From assembly GCF_028890115.1 (NCBI RefSeq), contig NZ_JARCJD010000001.1, forward strand, positions 248,001 to 312,000: a DNA stretch of 64,000 nt, in the 5' to 3' direction. A program made the position numbers and the translations under genes. This DNA is from Phaeobacter sp. QD34_24 (GTDB taxonomy: Bacteria; Pseudomonadota; Alphaproteobacteria; Rhodobacterales; Rhodobacteraceae). The notes beneath the pieces were generated by a model. That model had not been told where the DNA came from. It did not search any database and saw only the letters and a list, made by a program, of their open reading frames with translations. Shown piece after piece: positions 27,198 to 37,194 of the stretch (the stretch's first letter is position 1; the number at the start of each line of letters is the position of its first letter).

Positions 27198-28355
27198 TCA
27201 GAGCGTGACAACCTTCACGCTCTGCCCCTGCGCGGCCAGGGCGATCTCTCCCTCGCACAGGCGCAGCGCATCTGCGCCAAAGACTTCGCGCCGCCACCCG
27301 CTCAGAGCCGGAACATCGCGCTGCCCACCGGCAATGGCGTCCAGATCGGCGCTGGGGGCAATCAGCTTGGCTGCCACCCCGGAGCTTTCGGTTTTTGCCT
27401 TCAACAATACCCGCAGCAGATCCGCCAGAGCCGGGTTGACCTGCAGCTTCTCGCGGCTGCGGTCGGGCTTGGGGTGTTGTTCGGGCGGGCAATTGATGCC
27501 CCGCGCCACCGCCTCCAGAATTCCCTCGGCAATGGCGCCCTTGCGGGCCTCGCGCAACAGCAGGCGCGAGCCGCCCAGATCGGCGCCGGTGCGCGGCTTG
27601 GTCGAGGCCAGTTCGACCAGCGCATCATCCTTGAATACCCGGTTGCGCGGCACGTTGTTGCGCTGCGCGTGATCTTCGCGAAAGGCGGCCAACTCCCGGA
27701 CCACTGCCAGGAATTTACCCGAAGTCGTGCGGGTCTTGACCCGGCGCCAGGCCTCTTCGGGGCGAATGTCATAGGTGGCGGGATCGGTCAGCACCTGCAG
27801 TTCCTCTGCCACCCAATGGCTGCGCCCCGAGCGGTCCAGCTCTGCGGCCAGATGTTCATAGATTCGGCGCAGGTGGGTCACATCCGCCAGCGCATAGGTC
27901 TTTTGTGCATCACTCAGAGGACGGCGCGACCAATCGGTAAAGCGCGAGGTCTTGTCGACGCCCTGCTTGACGATCTTGCGCACCAGGGTCTCATAGCCCA
28001 CCTGCTCGCCAAAGCCGCAGACCATGGCCGCCACCTGCGTGTCAAACAGCGGCTTGGGGAAGACGCCCGCATCGACCCAGAAGATCTCAAGATCCTGCCG
28101 GGCCGCATGGAACACCTTGACCACGTCCTCGTTGCGAAACAGCTCGTAAAGAGGCTCCAGCGACAAGCCCTCAACCAGGGGATCCACCAGCACCGCATCG
28201 TCCTGCCCATTGCCGGCAAAGGCCAGCTGAATCAGGCAGAGTTTGGAATAATAGGTCCGCTCGCGCAGAAACTCGGTATCCACCGTCACATAGGGGTGAT
28301 TGGCGGCCTCCTGACAAAAGGCGGTCAATTCTTCGGTGGTGGTGAGTGTTTTCAT
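27198..28355 (-). CDS. rnd: Ribonuclease D
   Basis: A 385-residue 3'-5' exonuclease for tRNA maturation. The DEDDy catalytic residues appear in VTVDTEFLRE (first motif), FHAARQDLEIF (second) and YALADVTHLRRIY (third, with the tyrosine of a slightly variant order). A C-terminal HRDC region follows. Start at 28355 (MKTLTTTE). It lies about 80 bases downstream of purN on the same strand and may be read from the purM promoter. Confidence 0.95.
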   Translation of the reverse strand: MKTLTTTEELTAFCQEAANHPYVTVDTEFLRERTYYSKLCLIQLAFAGNGQDDAVLVDPLVEGLSLEPLYELFRNEDVVKVFHAARQDLEIFWVDAGVFPKPLFDTQVAAMVCGFGEQVGYETLVRKIVKQGVDKTSRFTDWSRRPLSDAQKTYALADVTHLRRIYEHLAAELDRSGRSHWVAEELQVLTDPATYDIRPEEAWRRVKTRTTSGKFLAVVRELAAFREDHAQRNNVPRNRVFKDDALVELASTKPRTGADLGGSRLLLREARKGAIAEGILEAVARGINCPPEQHPKPDRSREKLQVNPALADLLRVLLKAKTESSGVAAKLIAPSADLDAIAGGQRDVPALSGWRREVFGADALRLCEGEIALAAQGQSVKVVTL

Positions 28356-28438
28356 CGGTCGCGGCTTTTCTTGTTCTTTCGGGCGTTTCAGATGGTGATA
28401 CGCCCTTGCATCGGGCAATGCAATTGATGCCCGGCGGA

Positions 28439-29035
28439 TCAGTCCATCAGGATCGGCGTGCGGTCGCCAGCTGCGTAACGACGCAGCACCGCCGGATAAA
28501 GCAGGTGTTCCTTGACCAGCACCCGCGCCGCCAGATCGTCAGGCGTGTCCCCCGCCAGGATCGGCACCCGCGCCTGGCCCAAGATGGGACCATCATCCAG
28601 CGCAGGCGTCACCTCGTGAACCGTGCAGCCATGTTCCGCGTCGCCAGCCTCCAGCGCCCGCGCATGGGTGTGCAGCCCTTTGTATTTGGGCAGCAGGGAG
28701 GGGTGGATATTCAGCATCCGGCCCTGAAACTGCGACACGAACCCCGCCGTCAGCACCCGCATGAACCCCGCCAGGCAGACGATATCGGCGCCCGCCTCAA
28801 GGATCGGCTTCACCAGCTCCGACTCGAAGGCCTCGCGATCGCCCTTGAAGGGGCGATGATCCACAACCGCGGTCGCAATTCCCGCGGCTGCAGCCTTTTT
28901 CAGCCCGCCCGCATCGGCATTGTTGGACAGGACCAGACAGGGACGGGCCGGGTGATCCCCGGTCATGCTCTCGACCAGCGACACCATGTTGGAGCCGCCG
29001 CCCGAAATCAGGATGGCAACCTTCTTGTGGCTCAC
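28439..29035 (-). CDS. purN: Phosphoribosylglycinamide formyltransferase
   Basis: A 198-residue GAR transformylase using 10-formyl-THF in purine biosynthesis. The phosphate-binding loop reads SGGGSNM near the N terminus (GSGSN is common elsewhere). The catalytic residues are in [12 protein letters not shown] (N, H) and [10 protein letters not shown] (D). Its ATG overlaps the purM stop by four bases, indicating coupling. Confidence 0.97.
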   Translation of the reverse strand: MSHKKVAILISGGGSNMVSLVESMTGDHPARPCLVLSNNADAGGLKKAAAAGIATAVVDHRPFKGDREAFESELVKPILEAGADIVCLAGFMRVLTAGFVSQFQGRMLNIHPSLLPKYKGLHTHARALEAGDAEHGCTVHEVTPALDDGPILGQARVPILAGDTPDDLAARVLVKEHLLYPAVLRRYAAGDRTPILMD

Positions 29036-30078
29036 AGCAGCTTGCCCGAATAGCGCATGCCTGCGCCCGCGGTCACAGTACCAAGGCGCGTCACGGTCTC
29101 ACCTTCGTCTTGCAGCACCTCGGTCAGGGCATCGGCCTGGTCGGCAGAAACCGACAGGATCATGCCGATGCCGCAGTTGAAGGTCTTCAGCATCTCAGCC
29201 TCGGCGATACCGCCAGTTTCCGCCATCCACTTGAACACGGGTGGCAGATCCCAGCTGTCGAGATCGATATCGGCGCCCAGCCCCTCGGGCAGGACGCGCG
29301 GCAGGTTCTCGGTCAACCCGCCGCCGGTGATATGGGCCAGCGCATGAACGCCCCCTGCCCGCACCGCGGCCAGGCACTGTTTCACATAAAGGCGAGTCGG
29401 TGTCAGCAGCGCCTCGCCCAGTGTCCCATCAGAGAACGGACAGTCAGCCTCCCAGCCCAGGCCGGAGAGTTCGACCAGCTTGCGCACCAGAGAATAACCG
29501 TTGGAATGCACGCCATCCGAGGCCAGCCCCAGAAGCACATCGCCCTCCGCGACGCCCTCGGGCAAGGCCGTGCCCCGCTCCATCGCGCCAACCGCGAAAC
29601 CGGCCAGATCGAAATCGCCCTCGGGGTACATGCCGGGCATTTCGGCGGTCTCACCACCGATCAGCGCGCAGCCAGAGCGCACACAGCCCTCGGCAATGCC
29701 TTCGATAATGCGGGCCGCAGTTTCGGTCTCCAGCTTGCCGGTGGCGAAATAGTCGAGGAAAAACAGCGGCTCGGCGCCCTGGCACACTAGGTCGTTCACG
29801 CACATGGCGACCAGGTCGATGCCGACGCCATCCACCACGCCGGTGTCGATGGCAATGCGCAGCTTGGTGCCGACGCCATCGGTGGCGCCAACCAGGATGG
29901 GATCGCTGTATCCGGCCGCCTTGAGATCAAAGAGCGCGCCAAAGCCGCCCAGGCCGCTCATCACACCGGGACGGTTGGTGCGTTTTGCCGCCGGTTTGAT
30001 CCGGTCCACCAATGCATTGCCCGCATCGATGTCCACACCTGCATCCGCATAGGTCAAACCGTTCTTGCCGCTACTCAT
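29032..30078 (-). CDS. purM: Phosphoribosylformylglycinamidine cyclo-ligase
   Basis: A 348-residue AIR synthetase. Key features are [13 protein letters not shown] at the N terminus, [13 protein letters not shown] for nucleotide binding, and [12 protein letters not shown] 30078 gives the standard start (MSSGKNG). It forms an operon with purN (overlap of four bases). Confidence 0.97.
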   Translation of the reverse strand: MSSGKNGLTYADAGVDIDAGNALVDRIKPAAKRTNRPGVMSGLGGFGALFDLKAAGYSDPILVGATDGVGTKLRIAIDTGVVDGVGIDLVAMCVNDLVCQGAEPLFFLDYFATGKLETETAARIIEGIAEGCVRSGCALIGGETAEMPGMYPEGDFDLAGFAVGAMERGTALPEGVAEGDVLLGLASDGVHSNGYSLVRKLVELSGLGWEADCPFSDGTLGEALLTPTRLYVKQCLAAVRAGGVHALAHITGGGLTENLPRVLPEGLGADIDLDSWDLPPVFKWMAETGGIAEAEMLKTFNCGIGMILSVSADQADALTEVLQDEGETVTRLGTVTAGAGMRYSGKLL

Positions 30079-30265
30079 CGCCTGGCTCCTTTGGAAGTGT
30101 TGCGCAGCCTTTAACGCAAGGCGCTTCGGAAGGGAACAAGGGATTGCGCGACCTCTGCGCACGCCCAGTTCGACCGGCTGCCCCTCGGGGCCTCATCGGC
30201 TTGGCACAGCGTCATAAATCACCGCTTGACCTCTGCCGACCCATTGCCTAACCAAACCTAATGGC

Positions 30266-30341
30266 GGGCCTGTAGCTCAACGGTTAGAGCAGAGCGCTCA
30301 TAACGCTTTGGTTGCAGGTTCGAATCCTGCCGGGCCTACCA
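30266..30341 (+). tRNA. tRNA with anticodon CAU, probably tRNA-Ile2
   Basis: A 76-base cloverleaf including encoded CCA: acceptor GGGCCTG/CGGGCCT (one G-U), D stem GCTC/GAGC, anticodon loop CTCATAA, T arm GCAGG-TTCGAAT-CCTGC. The anticodon is CAU. The body (GGGCCTGTAGCTC start and GGTTGCAGG before the T arm) resembles alphaproteobacterial tRNA-Ile2, whose C34 is changed to lysidine by TilS, more than elongator Met. The identity call is tentative; the tRNA itself is clear. Confidence 0.9.
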
Positions 30342-30475
30342 GATTCACCGCCTCATGCCCCTGGCCCTACTCTCTTGCGCCCATTCCCCCGCTCCGATGC
30401 AACGGCACGATAGCGGGTGGCAACGAGAAACGCGCGGCACGGGTGCCGCGCGTAGCGTGTTCTTGAACGATCCGC

Positions 30476-32053
30476 TTATTTCTGCGCGATACGCCCGTCG
30501 GTATAGGGGGTGTAGGGACCCTGCGCTGCCAGATACTCCGCCAGCACATCCGCAAGGTCCGGCCCGTAGTCATAGGCGTTCTTGTCATCACCCGCGAAGA
30601 CCTTGTAGCCATCGCCGCCATTGCGCACGTAGTTGTTGGTCACAACAAGATAGGTCTTCGCCGGATCGACCGGCGTGAACCCGTCGCCCATGTCAACCAG
30701 AACCTCCTGGACCCGGCCTTCGTTCGGCGCCACCGACGCGTCCCAGGTGAACTTCAGACCGGCCACCTGTGGGAAGCGGCCCTTGACCTCTTCCACCTGG
30801 CTGACACCGTTTTCGAGCGCCGCAATCAGATCCTGACCGCTGATTTCAAAAGTTGAAAGGGTATTCTGGAACGGCAGAATCGTCAGCACTTCACCCATCG
30901 TGACCTCGCCCGGCTCAAGGCTGGCACGAATCCCGCCCGAGTTGGCGATGGCGATCTGAACGCCCTGGTCCTTGACCCGGGCCAGCATCGCATCGGCCAC
31001 GAGGTTGCCCATCTGGCATTCCTGAACGCGGCAGATGGTGCGGTCGCCCTCAACCGCGGCGGCGGCTTCGGCCACCACCTTGTTGCGGATCTCGTCCAGG
31101 GGCTGTGCCAGTTCGGCGATACGGGCCACGGTGGCTTCATCCTCGACCACATTGCCATCCATGATCAGCGGCTCGCCCGAGGCCTCCACAAGGTTGCCCG
31201 CATCATCGAAGGTCACGTTCAACTCGCCCAGGAACTTGCCATAGGCATAGGCCTGCACGATGGCGACGCCATTCACCATGGTCGGGTACGGACCCGCCGC
31301 CCGGTCGGATACATTCGACAGGTAGGTGTTGGTATGGCCGCCGACGATCACATCCACGCCGCTGGTCTGGGCGGCGACCTGCTGATCCACGCCATAGCCG
31401 GAGTGGCTCAGTACGATGATCTTGTTCACGCCCTCGGCGGTCAGCCGGTCCACCTCGGCCTGCACGGCGGCAACCGGATCGGAGAAGGTGATGTTCTTGC
31501 CGGGGCTGGCCAGTTCATGGGTATCTTCCGGGGTGAGGCCGATCAGGCCGATCCTCTCTCCGCCGCGCTCGATCACGGTGGATTTCTTCAGAACATCGGC
31601 AAGCGCGGGCTCCTGGCTGACATCGGCATTGGACATCAGCACCGGAAAACCCACCGCATCCATGAAACCGCGGAGAACCTCGGGGCCATCGTCGAACTCA
31701 TGGTTGCCGACCGTCATGCCGTCATAGCCCATCTTGTTCATCATTTCGGCCGCGGCCTTGCCCTTGTAATAGGTATAGAACAGCGAGCCCTGGAACTGGT
31801 CGCCGCCATCCACCAGGATCGAATTGTTGGTGCGGCTGCGTGCCTCGGCAATCGCGCTCACCAGACGGGCAGAACCGCCAAAGCACTTGCCCTCTGCATT
31901 GTCCCCCTCGCGGCAGCCGCTGTCATACTTGCTGATCGGCTCAAACCGGGAATGAAAGTCGTTGGTGTGCAGGATGGTCAGCTTGTAATCCGCCGCAGCC
32001 ATGCCCGCAGTCAGACCCAGCACCGCGATGCTGCCTAGAAAACGTGAAATCAT
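30476..32053 (-). CDS. Periplasmic 5'-nucleotidase/UDP-sugar hydrolase family
   Basis: A 525-residue exported phosphoesterase. The N terminus carries a Sec signal peptide (FLGSIAVLGLTAGMAAA). The metallophosphatase domain has ILHTNDFHSRF, VDGGDQFQGS, VGNHEFDDG and GGHTNTYL metal-binding motifs. A C-terminal nucleotidase domain with NSGGIRA and NYVRNGGDGY follows. The family removes phosphate from nucleotides in the periplasm for phosphate and purine salvage. Two cysteines near the N terminus (DSGCREGDNAEGKCFGG) may form a disulfide. It follows the tRNA in opposite orientation. Confidence 0.93.
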   Translation of the reverse strand: MISRFLGSIAVLGLTAGMAAADYKLTILHTNDFHSRFEPISKYDSGCREGDNAEGKCFGGSARLVSAIAEARSRTNNSILVDGGDQFQGSLFYTYYKGKAAAEMMNKMGYDGMTVGNHEFDDGPEVLRGFMDAVGFPVLMSNADVSQEPALADVLKKSTVIERGGERIGLIGLTPEDTHELASPGKNITFSDPVAAVQAEVDRLTAEGVNKIIVLSHSGYGVDQQVAAQTSGVDVIVGGHTNTYLSNVSDRAAGPYPTMVNGVAIVQAYAYGKFLGELNVTFDDAGNLVEASGEPLIMDGNVVEDEATVARIAELAQPLDEIRNKVVAEAAAAVEGDRTICRVQECQMGNLVADAMLARVKDQGVQIAIANSGGIRASLEPGEVTMGEVLTILPFQNTLSTFEISGQDLIAALENGVSQVEEVKGRFPQVAGLKFTWDASVAPNEGRVQEVLVDMGDGFTPVDPAKTYLVVTNNYVRNGGDGYKVFAGDDKNAYDYGPDLADVLAEYLAAQGPYTPYTDGRIAQK

Positions 32054-32215
32054 GAAAGGAACTCCCTGATGTATTAGTATGGCTAATGGTGCGACCAAAT
32101 GGCACGCCAGTCAAAGGGGAATAACAACCAGACCGGGTTTCCTAAGGGCAGCCTCTGCATGGGGCGCCCATATTCCGGGCTTGATTCCACCGGGCCCGCG
32201 GGGCATCAGACAGAA

Positions 32216-32554
32216 ATGCTGATCTACAAAATCTTCCGGGCGGACGAATGGTCCGCATTCCAGGCTTCGGGCAAGACCCGTGGCGCGCCGATCGATCTCA
32301 CCGATGGCTATATTCATTTCTCCACCGCAGAGCAGGCAGCCGAGACTGCAGCCAAGCATTTCGCCGGCGCCGAGGGGCTAGTCCTTCTGGCGCTGGATGC
32401 GGATGCCCTGGGCGATGCGCTGAAATGGGAGGTCTCCCGCGGCGGCGCAAAGTTCCCGCACCTTTACCGTGAAATGACGCTGGATGAGGTCGTCTGGAGC
32501 AAACCGCTGCCGCTGGTGGAGGGCCTGCATCAGTTCCCACAGGAGATGACATGA
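32216..32554 (+). CDS. DUF952 family protein
   Basis: A 112-residue protein of DUF952: IYKIFRADEW at the start, DGYIHFSTAEQ in the middle and FPHLYREMTLDEV late. The family resembles small ADP-ribosyl-transferase-fold proteins. No catalytic role is established. Start at 32216; the longer frame to 32099 is not family-like. Its stop overlaps the next gene by four bases; the set DUF952, DUF1330, pyrD and ArsC-like forms one overlapping operon. Confidence 0.88.
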   Translation: MLIYKIFRADEWSAFQASGKTRGAPIDLTDGYIHFSTAEQAAETAAKHFAGAEGLVLLALDADALGDALKWEVSRGGAKFPHLYREMTLDEVVWSKPLPLVEGLHQFPQEMT

Positions 32555-32982
32555 GCCACTATATTGACCCGGAGCGGGCCCAATTCGAGGCCTTCAAGGC
32601 GCTGGATCGCGATCAGCCCATCGAGATGCTGAATCTGGTGAAGTTCCGCGACCAGGCCGCCTACCCGGCTGATCATGCCTTGGCTGAAGCGGGCCTGACA
32701 GGGGCGCAGGCCTACGCCAACTATGGCCGCGAAACCGGACCGATCATCGCCCGCCTCGGCGCCAGCATCATCTGGCGCGGCAATTGGCAGACAACGCTGA
32801 TCGGCCCCGCGGATGAGACCTGGGACGAGATGTTCATCGCCCGCTACCCGACCGCCCATGCGTTTCTGGAAATGGTCACGGATCCCGATTACCGCAAGGC
32901 GGTGGTGCACCGGCAGGCCGCGGTCGCGACCTCGCGCCTGATCCGCACCAGCCCGGCACAAGGCGGAGCGACCTTCGGATGA
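32551..32982 (+). CDS. DUF1330 family protein
   Basis: A 143-residue protein of the DUF1330 (dimeric alpha-beta barrel) class, with [25 protein letters not shown] and [20 protein letters not shown]. Such barrels bind small ligands or act as monooxygenases, but no heme or flavin site is apparent. Overlaps both neighbours by four bases, so it is co-translated between DUF952 and pyrD. Confidence 0.88.
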   Translation: MSHYIDPERAQFEAFKALDRDQPIEMLNLVKFRDQAAYPADHALAEAGLTGAQAYANYGRETGPIIARLGASIIWRGNWQTTLIGPADETWDEMFIARYPTAHAFLEMVTDPDYRKAVVHRQAAVATSRLIRTSPAQGGATFG

Positions 32983-34037
32983 AGCTGACGGAAAAACTGG
33001 CCCTCGCCGCCCTGCATCGCGTCGACCCCGAGGTGGCCCACGGGCTGTCGATCAAGGCACTGCAGGCGGGTCTGACGCCGACGCCCGGCCCGGTGACCTC
33101 ATCCCGCCTGAAAACTACCCTGGCGGGGATCGCTCTTCCCAATCCCGTTGGCTTGGCCGCCGGGTTCGACAAGAATGCCGAAGCGCTGCGCCCCCTGTCA
33201 CGCGCCGGGTTTGGCTTTATCGAAGTGGGCGCCGCAACGCCCCGCCCGCAGCCCGGCAACCCGAAACCGCGCCTGTTCCGCCTGACTGAGGATCGCGCCG
33301 CCATCAACCGCTTTGGCTTCAACAATGAAGGCATGGAAGCGATCGGCGCACGGCTGGCACAGCGTCCGCGCGATGCTGTGATTGGGCTGAACCTAGGCGC
33401 CAACAAGGACAGCGACGACCGCGCCGCCGATTTTGCCCGGGTTCTGGCCCATTGCGGCGCGCATCTGGATTTCGCCACCGTCAATGTCTCCTCCCCCAAT
33501 ACCGAGAAACTGAGGGATCTGCAGGGCAAGGCGGCGCTATCCGCGCTGCTGGCGGGGGTGATTGACACCCGTGATGACCTGGAGCGCCGCGTGCCCGTCT
33601 TCCTGAAGATCGCCCCTGACCTGGACCGCGAAGGGATCGAGGATATCGCCGCCGTCGCCCTGGAAAGCGGGATCGACGCGGTGATCGCCACCAATACCAC
33701 CCTGTCGCGCGAGGGGCTGAAAAGTGCCCACAAGGGGGAGGCCGGTGGCCTGTCCGGCGCGCCGCTGTTTGACCGCTCCACCCGCGTTCTGGCGCAGCTT
33801 TCGGATCTGTTGCAGGATCGGGTGCCGCTGATCGGCGTTGGCGGTATTTCAACCGCAGAACAGGCCTATGCCAAGATCTGCGCGGGCGCCTCGGCGGTGC
33901 AGCTTTATACCGCGATGGTCTATGGCGGGTTGTCGCTGGCCGGCGAGATTGCCCATGGGCTGGATCAGCTTCTGGACCGCGATGGGTTCGACACCGTCGC
34001 ACAGGCCGTCGGCAGCAAGAGAAAGGACTGGCTGTGA
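32979..34037 (+). CDS. pyrD: Dihydroorotate dehydrogenase (quinone), class 2
   Basis: A 352-residue flavoenzyme for the fourth step of pyrimidine synthesis, passing electrons to quinone at the membrane. Residues 1-40 are the membrane-associated helices of class 2. Motifs include [28 protein letters not shown] (catalytic serine) and [12 protein letters not shown]. Overlaps DUF1330 upstream and the ArsC-like gene downstream by four bases each. Confidence 0.97.
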   Translation: MKLTEKLALAALHRVDPEVAHGLSIKALQAGLTPTPGPVTSSRLKTTLAGIALPNPVGLAAGFDKNAEALRPLSRAGFGFIEVGAATPRPQPGNPKPRLFRLTEDRAAINRFGFNNEGMEAIGARLAQRPRDAVIGLNLGANKDSDDRAADFARVLAHCGAHLDFATVNVSSPNTEKLRDLQGKAALSALLAGVIDTRDDLERRVPVFLKIAPDLDREGIEDIAAVALESGIDAVIATNTTLSREGLKSAHKGEAGGLSGAPLFDRSTRVLAQLSDLLQDRVPLIGVGGISTAEQAYAKICAGASAVQLYTAMVYGGLSLAGEIAHGLDQLLDRDGFDTVAQAVGSKRKDWL

Positions 34038-34375
34038 TCACCTATTGGCACAATCCCCGCTGTTCGAAATCCCGCGCGGGCCTGGCCCTATTGGAAGAGC
34101 GCGGTGCAGAGGTGCAGGTTCGGCTATACCTGAAAGACGCGCCTAACTTCGACGAGATCAAGGCGGTCCACGCGGCCCTGGGCGTACCAGTGATCGATAT
34201 GATGCGCCGCGGCGAGAAGACCTTCAAGGAGCTGGGCCTGACCAAGGACAGCAGCGCCCCGGTTCTGTTCGCGGCGATGGCAGACCATCCGATCCTGATC
34301 GAACGCCCCATCGCCATCAAAGACACGCGTGCGGTGATTGGGCGACCGACCGAGGCGATAGAAACCCTGCTCTAA
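34034..34375 (+). CDS. ArsC-family thioredoxin-fold reductase
   Basis: A 113-residue protein of the glutaredoxin-linked ArsC family. The active-site cysteine is C10 in HNPRCSKSR, and the late [17 protein letters not shown] matches the ArsC RPIV motif. It could reduce arsenate or serve as a related Spx/YfgD-type oxidoreductase. No arsenic operon is nearby. The overlap with pyrD by four bases suggests expression for a housekeeping use. Function moderately uncertain. Confidence 0.85.
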   Translation: MITYWHNPRCSKSRAGLALLEERGAEVQVRLYLKDAPNFDEIKAVHAALGVPVIDMMRRGEKTFKELGLTKDSSAPVLFAAMADHPILIERPIAIKDTRAVIGRPTEAIETLL

Positions 34376-34381
34376 GGGGGC

Positions 34382-35704
34382 TTATGCAGCTATTCCCGCT
34401 TCCAAGCGGGGATAGCGCCGCGCCAGTGTCACCGCGCGCGCCATATTCAGCACCATCAGCGCCGCCCAAAGCCCGTGATTGCCAAAGAGCGGCACCAGTA
34501 CCAGCAGCGAGATCACATAGAGCGTCACCGACTGGATCATCGCGATGCGCATGTCCCGCGTCCATGTGGCGCCGATATAGACCCCGTCCAGCATGTAGCT
34601 GGCGACGCTCAGAATCGGCGCCAGCGCCGCCCATATAAGGAACAATCGCGCCGCCGCGCGCACCTCGGGCGAGGTGGTCATCAGGTCGATGATCATGCCG
34701 CCCCCAATGTAGAACCCCAGCGACAGAAGACCGGCGGCACCGATGGCCCAAGAGGAGGCCATCCAGGCCGCCCGACGCATATGCGCGCGGCTTTTTGCGC
34801 CCACGGCACCGCCCACCAACGCCTCGGCCGAAAAGGCAAAGCCATCCAGGGCAAAGGCGGTGATCTCCAGGAACTGCAACAGCACCTGATTGGCCGCCAG
34901 CTGCACATCGCCAAGGTCCGCACCGATGAACAGAAAGGTGGTGAAGGATCCGGTCAGCAAGACGGAACGCACCATGATGTCGCCATTGACCTGCAACATG
35001 CGGCGCAGGCGCACGGGGTCGAACACCCGCGCCCAATCCCGCCATTGATTGCCGCCAAAGGCATCGCGGCACAGCCACAGGCCCAGGGCAAGCCCGCTCC
35101 ATTCGGCGATCAGGGTCGCGGCCGCAACGCCTTCCACACCCCAGCCAAGGCCCAAGACGAACCACAGATCCAACAGGATATTGAGCCCGTTCATCCAGAT
35201 CTGCAGGATGAACACGCCCCGGGTGCGCTCCATAGCGATCAGCCAGCCGGTGATGGCATAAAGCGCAATGGTCGCGGGCGCCCCCCAGATGCGGATGGTC
35301 AGGTAGTCCCGCGCCAGCGTTTCGACCTCGGCGCTGGCCGGGGCCAGGGCAAAGGCGCCCCAGAACAGCGCCGATTGAAACAGGATGAAGACCGCGCCCG
35401 CCAGACCGGCCAGGATCAGCCCTCGCATCAGCAATGCGCCAGTCTCGGCCATATCCCCGGCGCCGCGCGCCTGGGCGGCAAGGCCGGTGGTTCCCATGCG
35501 CAGAAAGCCGAAGATCCAATAGACCGTCGCCAGGATCACGGCGCCGATGCCGACAGCGCCGATGGGGGCCGCCTGCCCCATCTGGCCGACAACACCGGTA
35601 TCGACCGCCCCCAGGATCGGCACGGTCACATTCGACAGCACGATGGGAACGGCGATCTTCAGCACCCTTGCGTGGGTGATGGGCGCCTCGGCGGCTCCGC
35701 TCAT
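34382..35704 (-). CDS. MATE family efflux transporter (DinF-like)
   Basis: A 440-residue protein with about twelve transmembrane helices arranged as two MATE repeats (IVLSNVTVPILGAVDTGVVG in the first, RSVLLTGSFTTFLF in the second). The DinF-like branch exports drugs or metabolites using H+ or Na+ gradients. It begins 13 bases after the upstream thioesterase gene and probably shares its transcript. The substrate cannot be predicted. Confidence 0.92.
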   Translation of the reverse strand: MSGAAEAPITHARVLKIAVPIVLSNVTVPILGAVDTGVVGQMGQAAPIGAVGIGAVILATVYWIFGFLRMGTTGLAAQARGAGDMAETGALLMRGLILAGLAGAVFILFQSALFWGAFALAPASAEVETLARDYLTIRIWGAPATIALYAITGWLIAMERTRGVFILQIWMNGLNILLDLWFVLGLGWGVEGVAAATLIAEWSGLALGLWLCRDAFGGNQWRDWARVFDPVRLRRMLQVNGDIMVRSVLLTGSFTTFLFIGADLGDVQLAANQVLLQFLEITAFALDGFAFSAEALVGGAVGAKSRAHMRRAAWMASSWAIGAAGLLSLGFYIGGGMIIDLMTTSPEVRAAARLFLIWAALAPILSVASYMLDGVYIGATWTRDMRIAMIQSVTLYVISLLVLVPLFGNHGLWAALMVLNMARAVTLARRYPRLEAGIAA

Positions 35705-35717
35705 GGGCTCCCCCAGA

Positions 35718-36236
35718 TCAGGCCTTGGACGCCGGGTCCTGCGGGATCAGGAAATGTCCGGTGGCCTGGGCGAACAGACGGTCCTTGTGATCCTGCCAGG
35801 CCTCCACATGCACCGAGGCATAGCGGCGCCCGGCCCGGTTCACGGTTGCGCGCGCATAGGCATCGCGCGGCAGGCCAGAGCGCAGGTAATCCACGGTGAA
35901 GTCGATGGTCTTGGGCTGGCGCGGGATTTTCCCGGCCGCCAGATCCTCGGGGTCGAGTTCCCCGGATTCGATCTTTGGCCACAGGTGCGACCAGTTCAGC
36001 GTGATCACCGAGGTCACCTCAAGAAAGGCTGCCGTGACCCCGCCGTGAATGGCCGGCAAAAACGGGTTTCCGATCAGCTTGTCGTCGAAATGCAGCACCG
36101 AGGTCAGCTCATCCCCGCGCCGGTCGAAGGTGATGTTCAGGAAGCGGATATAGGGAACAGACTCGACCAGGGCCGCAAGGGCGGCATCCCGGCGTTGCTT
36201 GACCACTTGAACGGGTTCGGGACGGGATCGTTTCAA
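35718..36236 (-). CDS. PaaI-type hotdog thioesterase, copy B
   Basis: A 172-residue hotdog-fold acyl-CoA thioesterase-like protein. The PaaI signature is visible as IGNPFLPAIHGGVTAAFLEV, and DFTVDYLRSGLP follows. It starts by ATGA overlap with the upstream copy, so translation is coupled. It is a diverged partner of that copy, perhaps forming a mixed complex, as proposed for other overlapping hotdog genes. Substrate unknown; acyl-CoA genes nearby fit a role in acyl-CoA turnover. Confidence 0.88.
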   Translation of the reverse strand: MKRSRPEPVQVVKQRRDAALAALVESVPYIRFLNITFDRRGDELTSVLHFDDKLIGNPFLPAIHGGVTAAFLEVTSVITLNWSHLWPKIESGELDPEDLAAGKIPRQPKTIDFTVDYLRSGLPRDAYARATVNRAGRRYASVHVEAWQDHKDRLFAQATGHFLIPQDPASKA

Positions 36237-36655
36237 AACCCTTTCTCCACTGTAAAGGCGCCCGAGGCGGTGGCCACGGGGCGGTCGCTATCTTCATCCA
36301 TCGCGACAGCGCGCACAAAGGCGACATTGCGGGTGATGTGGTGGCAGGTGGCACGGGTGGTGATGGTCTGCCCAGGCGTTGCGGCACGCATGTAATCGAT
36401 GCGCAGATCGATGGTGGCGGTCCCCCCCGGCGCCGACGGATGGCTCATCACCGCCGCACCGCAGCAGGTATCCATGACAGCCGAAACCGCGCCGCCATGA
36501 ATGACACCCGTCTCGGGATCCCCGATCAGTTTCTCGTCATAGGCCATGGTGATCTCGGCCATCCCATCGCCGATTTCCGTCAGCACCATACCCAATTCGC
36601 GAGCATGGGGGATCGCTTCGATAAACTGGCGCGCCAGCATGGTCTTGTCCGCCAT
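36233..36655 (-). CDS. PaaI-type hotdog thioesterase, copy A
   Basis: A 140-residue PaaI-like thioesterase. The hotdog helix reads TGVIHGGAVSAVMDTCCGAAV, and DLRIDYMRAATPG forms the characteristic strand. The start is ATG 36655; the longer frame lies over the promoter of the divergent MerR gene. First gene of the thioesterase-thioesterase-MATE operon. Confidence 0.9.
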   Translation of the reverse strand: MADKTMLARQFIEAIPHARELGMVLTEIGDGMAEITMAYDEKLIGDPETGVIHGGAVSAVMDTCCGAAVMSHPSAPGGTATIDLRIDYMRAATPGQTITTRATCHHITRNVAFVRAVAMDEDSDRPVATASGAFTVEKGF

Positions 36656-36776
36656 AGGGGCGTTCCCTTTGATCTGTTTGGTCTTTCCTAGTTGCAACCT
36701 TGACCCTGCCCGCGCCAAAGCGCAACCCCGCAGCCGGGGCGCCGTCACGTCTGCAATCTCTGCCCGCCCGGGTGCT

Positions 36777-36798
36777 TGCACTGTTTGCCGCAGTTGCA
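36777..36798. promoter_or_regulatory. Candidate MerR operator upstream of the first MerR gene
   Basis: An imperfect inverted repeat TGCACTG/CAGTTGCA lies 28 bases before the MerR start, in the divergent region shared with the thioesterase operon. The placement fits autoregulation. The motif is inferred from symmetry only. Confidence 0.35.
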
Positions 36799-36825
36799 TA
36801 GGTTCGCGCCCAAGGGAGAATGTGG

Positions 36826-37194
36826 ATGACCGAAGCCAGATTGTCATTCAAGGAAATGTGCGCAGCGTTCGACGTGACGCCGCGCACTCTGCGCTACTAC
36901 GAATACATCGAGCTGTTGCAGCCCGACCGCGAAGGACGTTCGCGGTTTTACGGCGCGCGGGAACGCGCCCGGATGAAGCTGATCCAGCGGGGACGGCGGT
37001 TCGGGTTTCAGCTGGAAGAGATCCGCCAATGGCTGCTTATCTATGAAAACGAGGGCGATCAGGCCCAGATGAAAGCCTTTGTGGAGATGGCCGACCGGCA
37101 GATGATCGAGTTGCAAAAGCAGCGCGAACAGCTGGACGAGGCGATGGGTGAACTGGTCGACCTGCGCAAAACGACCCTCTCCCTGATCGATTGA
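36826..37194 (+). CDS. MerR family transcriptional regulator, first copy
   Basis: A 122-residue MerR-type activator or repressor. The N-terminal winged helix-turn-helix has LSFKEMCAAFDVTPRTLRYYE, and LIQRGRRFGFQLEEIRQWL forms the second part. A long C-terminal coiled coil follows for dimerisation. No metal-binding cysteine cluster is present, so it is more like LiuR/PA-type regulators of acyl-CoA catabolism than metal sensors. ATG 36826 has GGGAG at seven bases; ATG 36820 is too close to it. Confidence 0.9.
   Translation: MTEARLSFKEMCAAFDVTPRTLRYYEYIELLQPDREGRSRFYGARERARMKLIQRGRRFGFQLEEIRQWLLIYENEGDQAQMKAFVEMADRQMIELQKQREQLDEAMGELVDLRKTTLSLID

Noticed and set aside
34034-34375. Arsenic resistance locus
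   Set aside because: Only a single ArsC-like protein is present, coupled to pyrD, without arsR, arsB or acr3.
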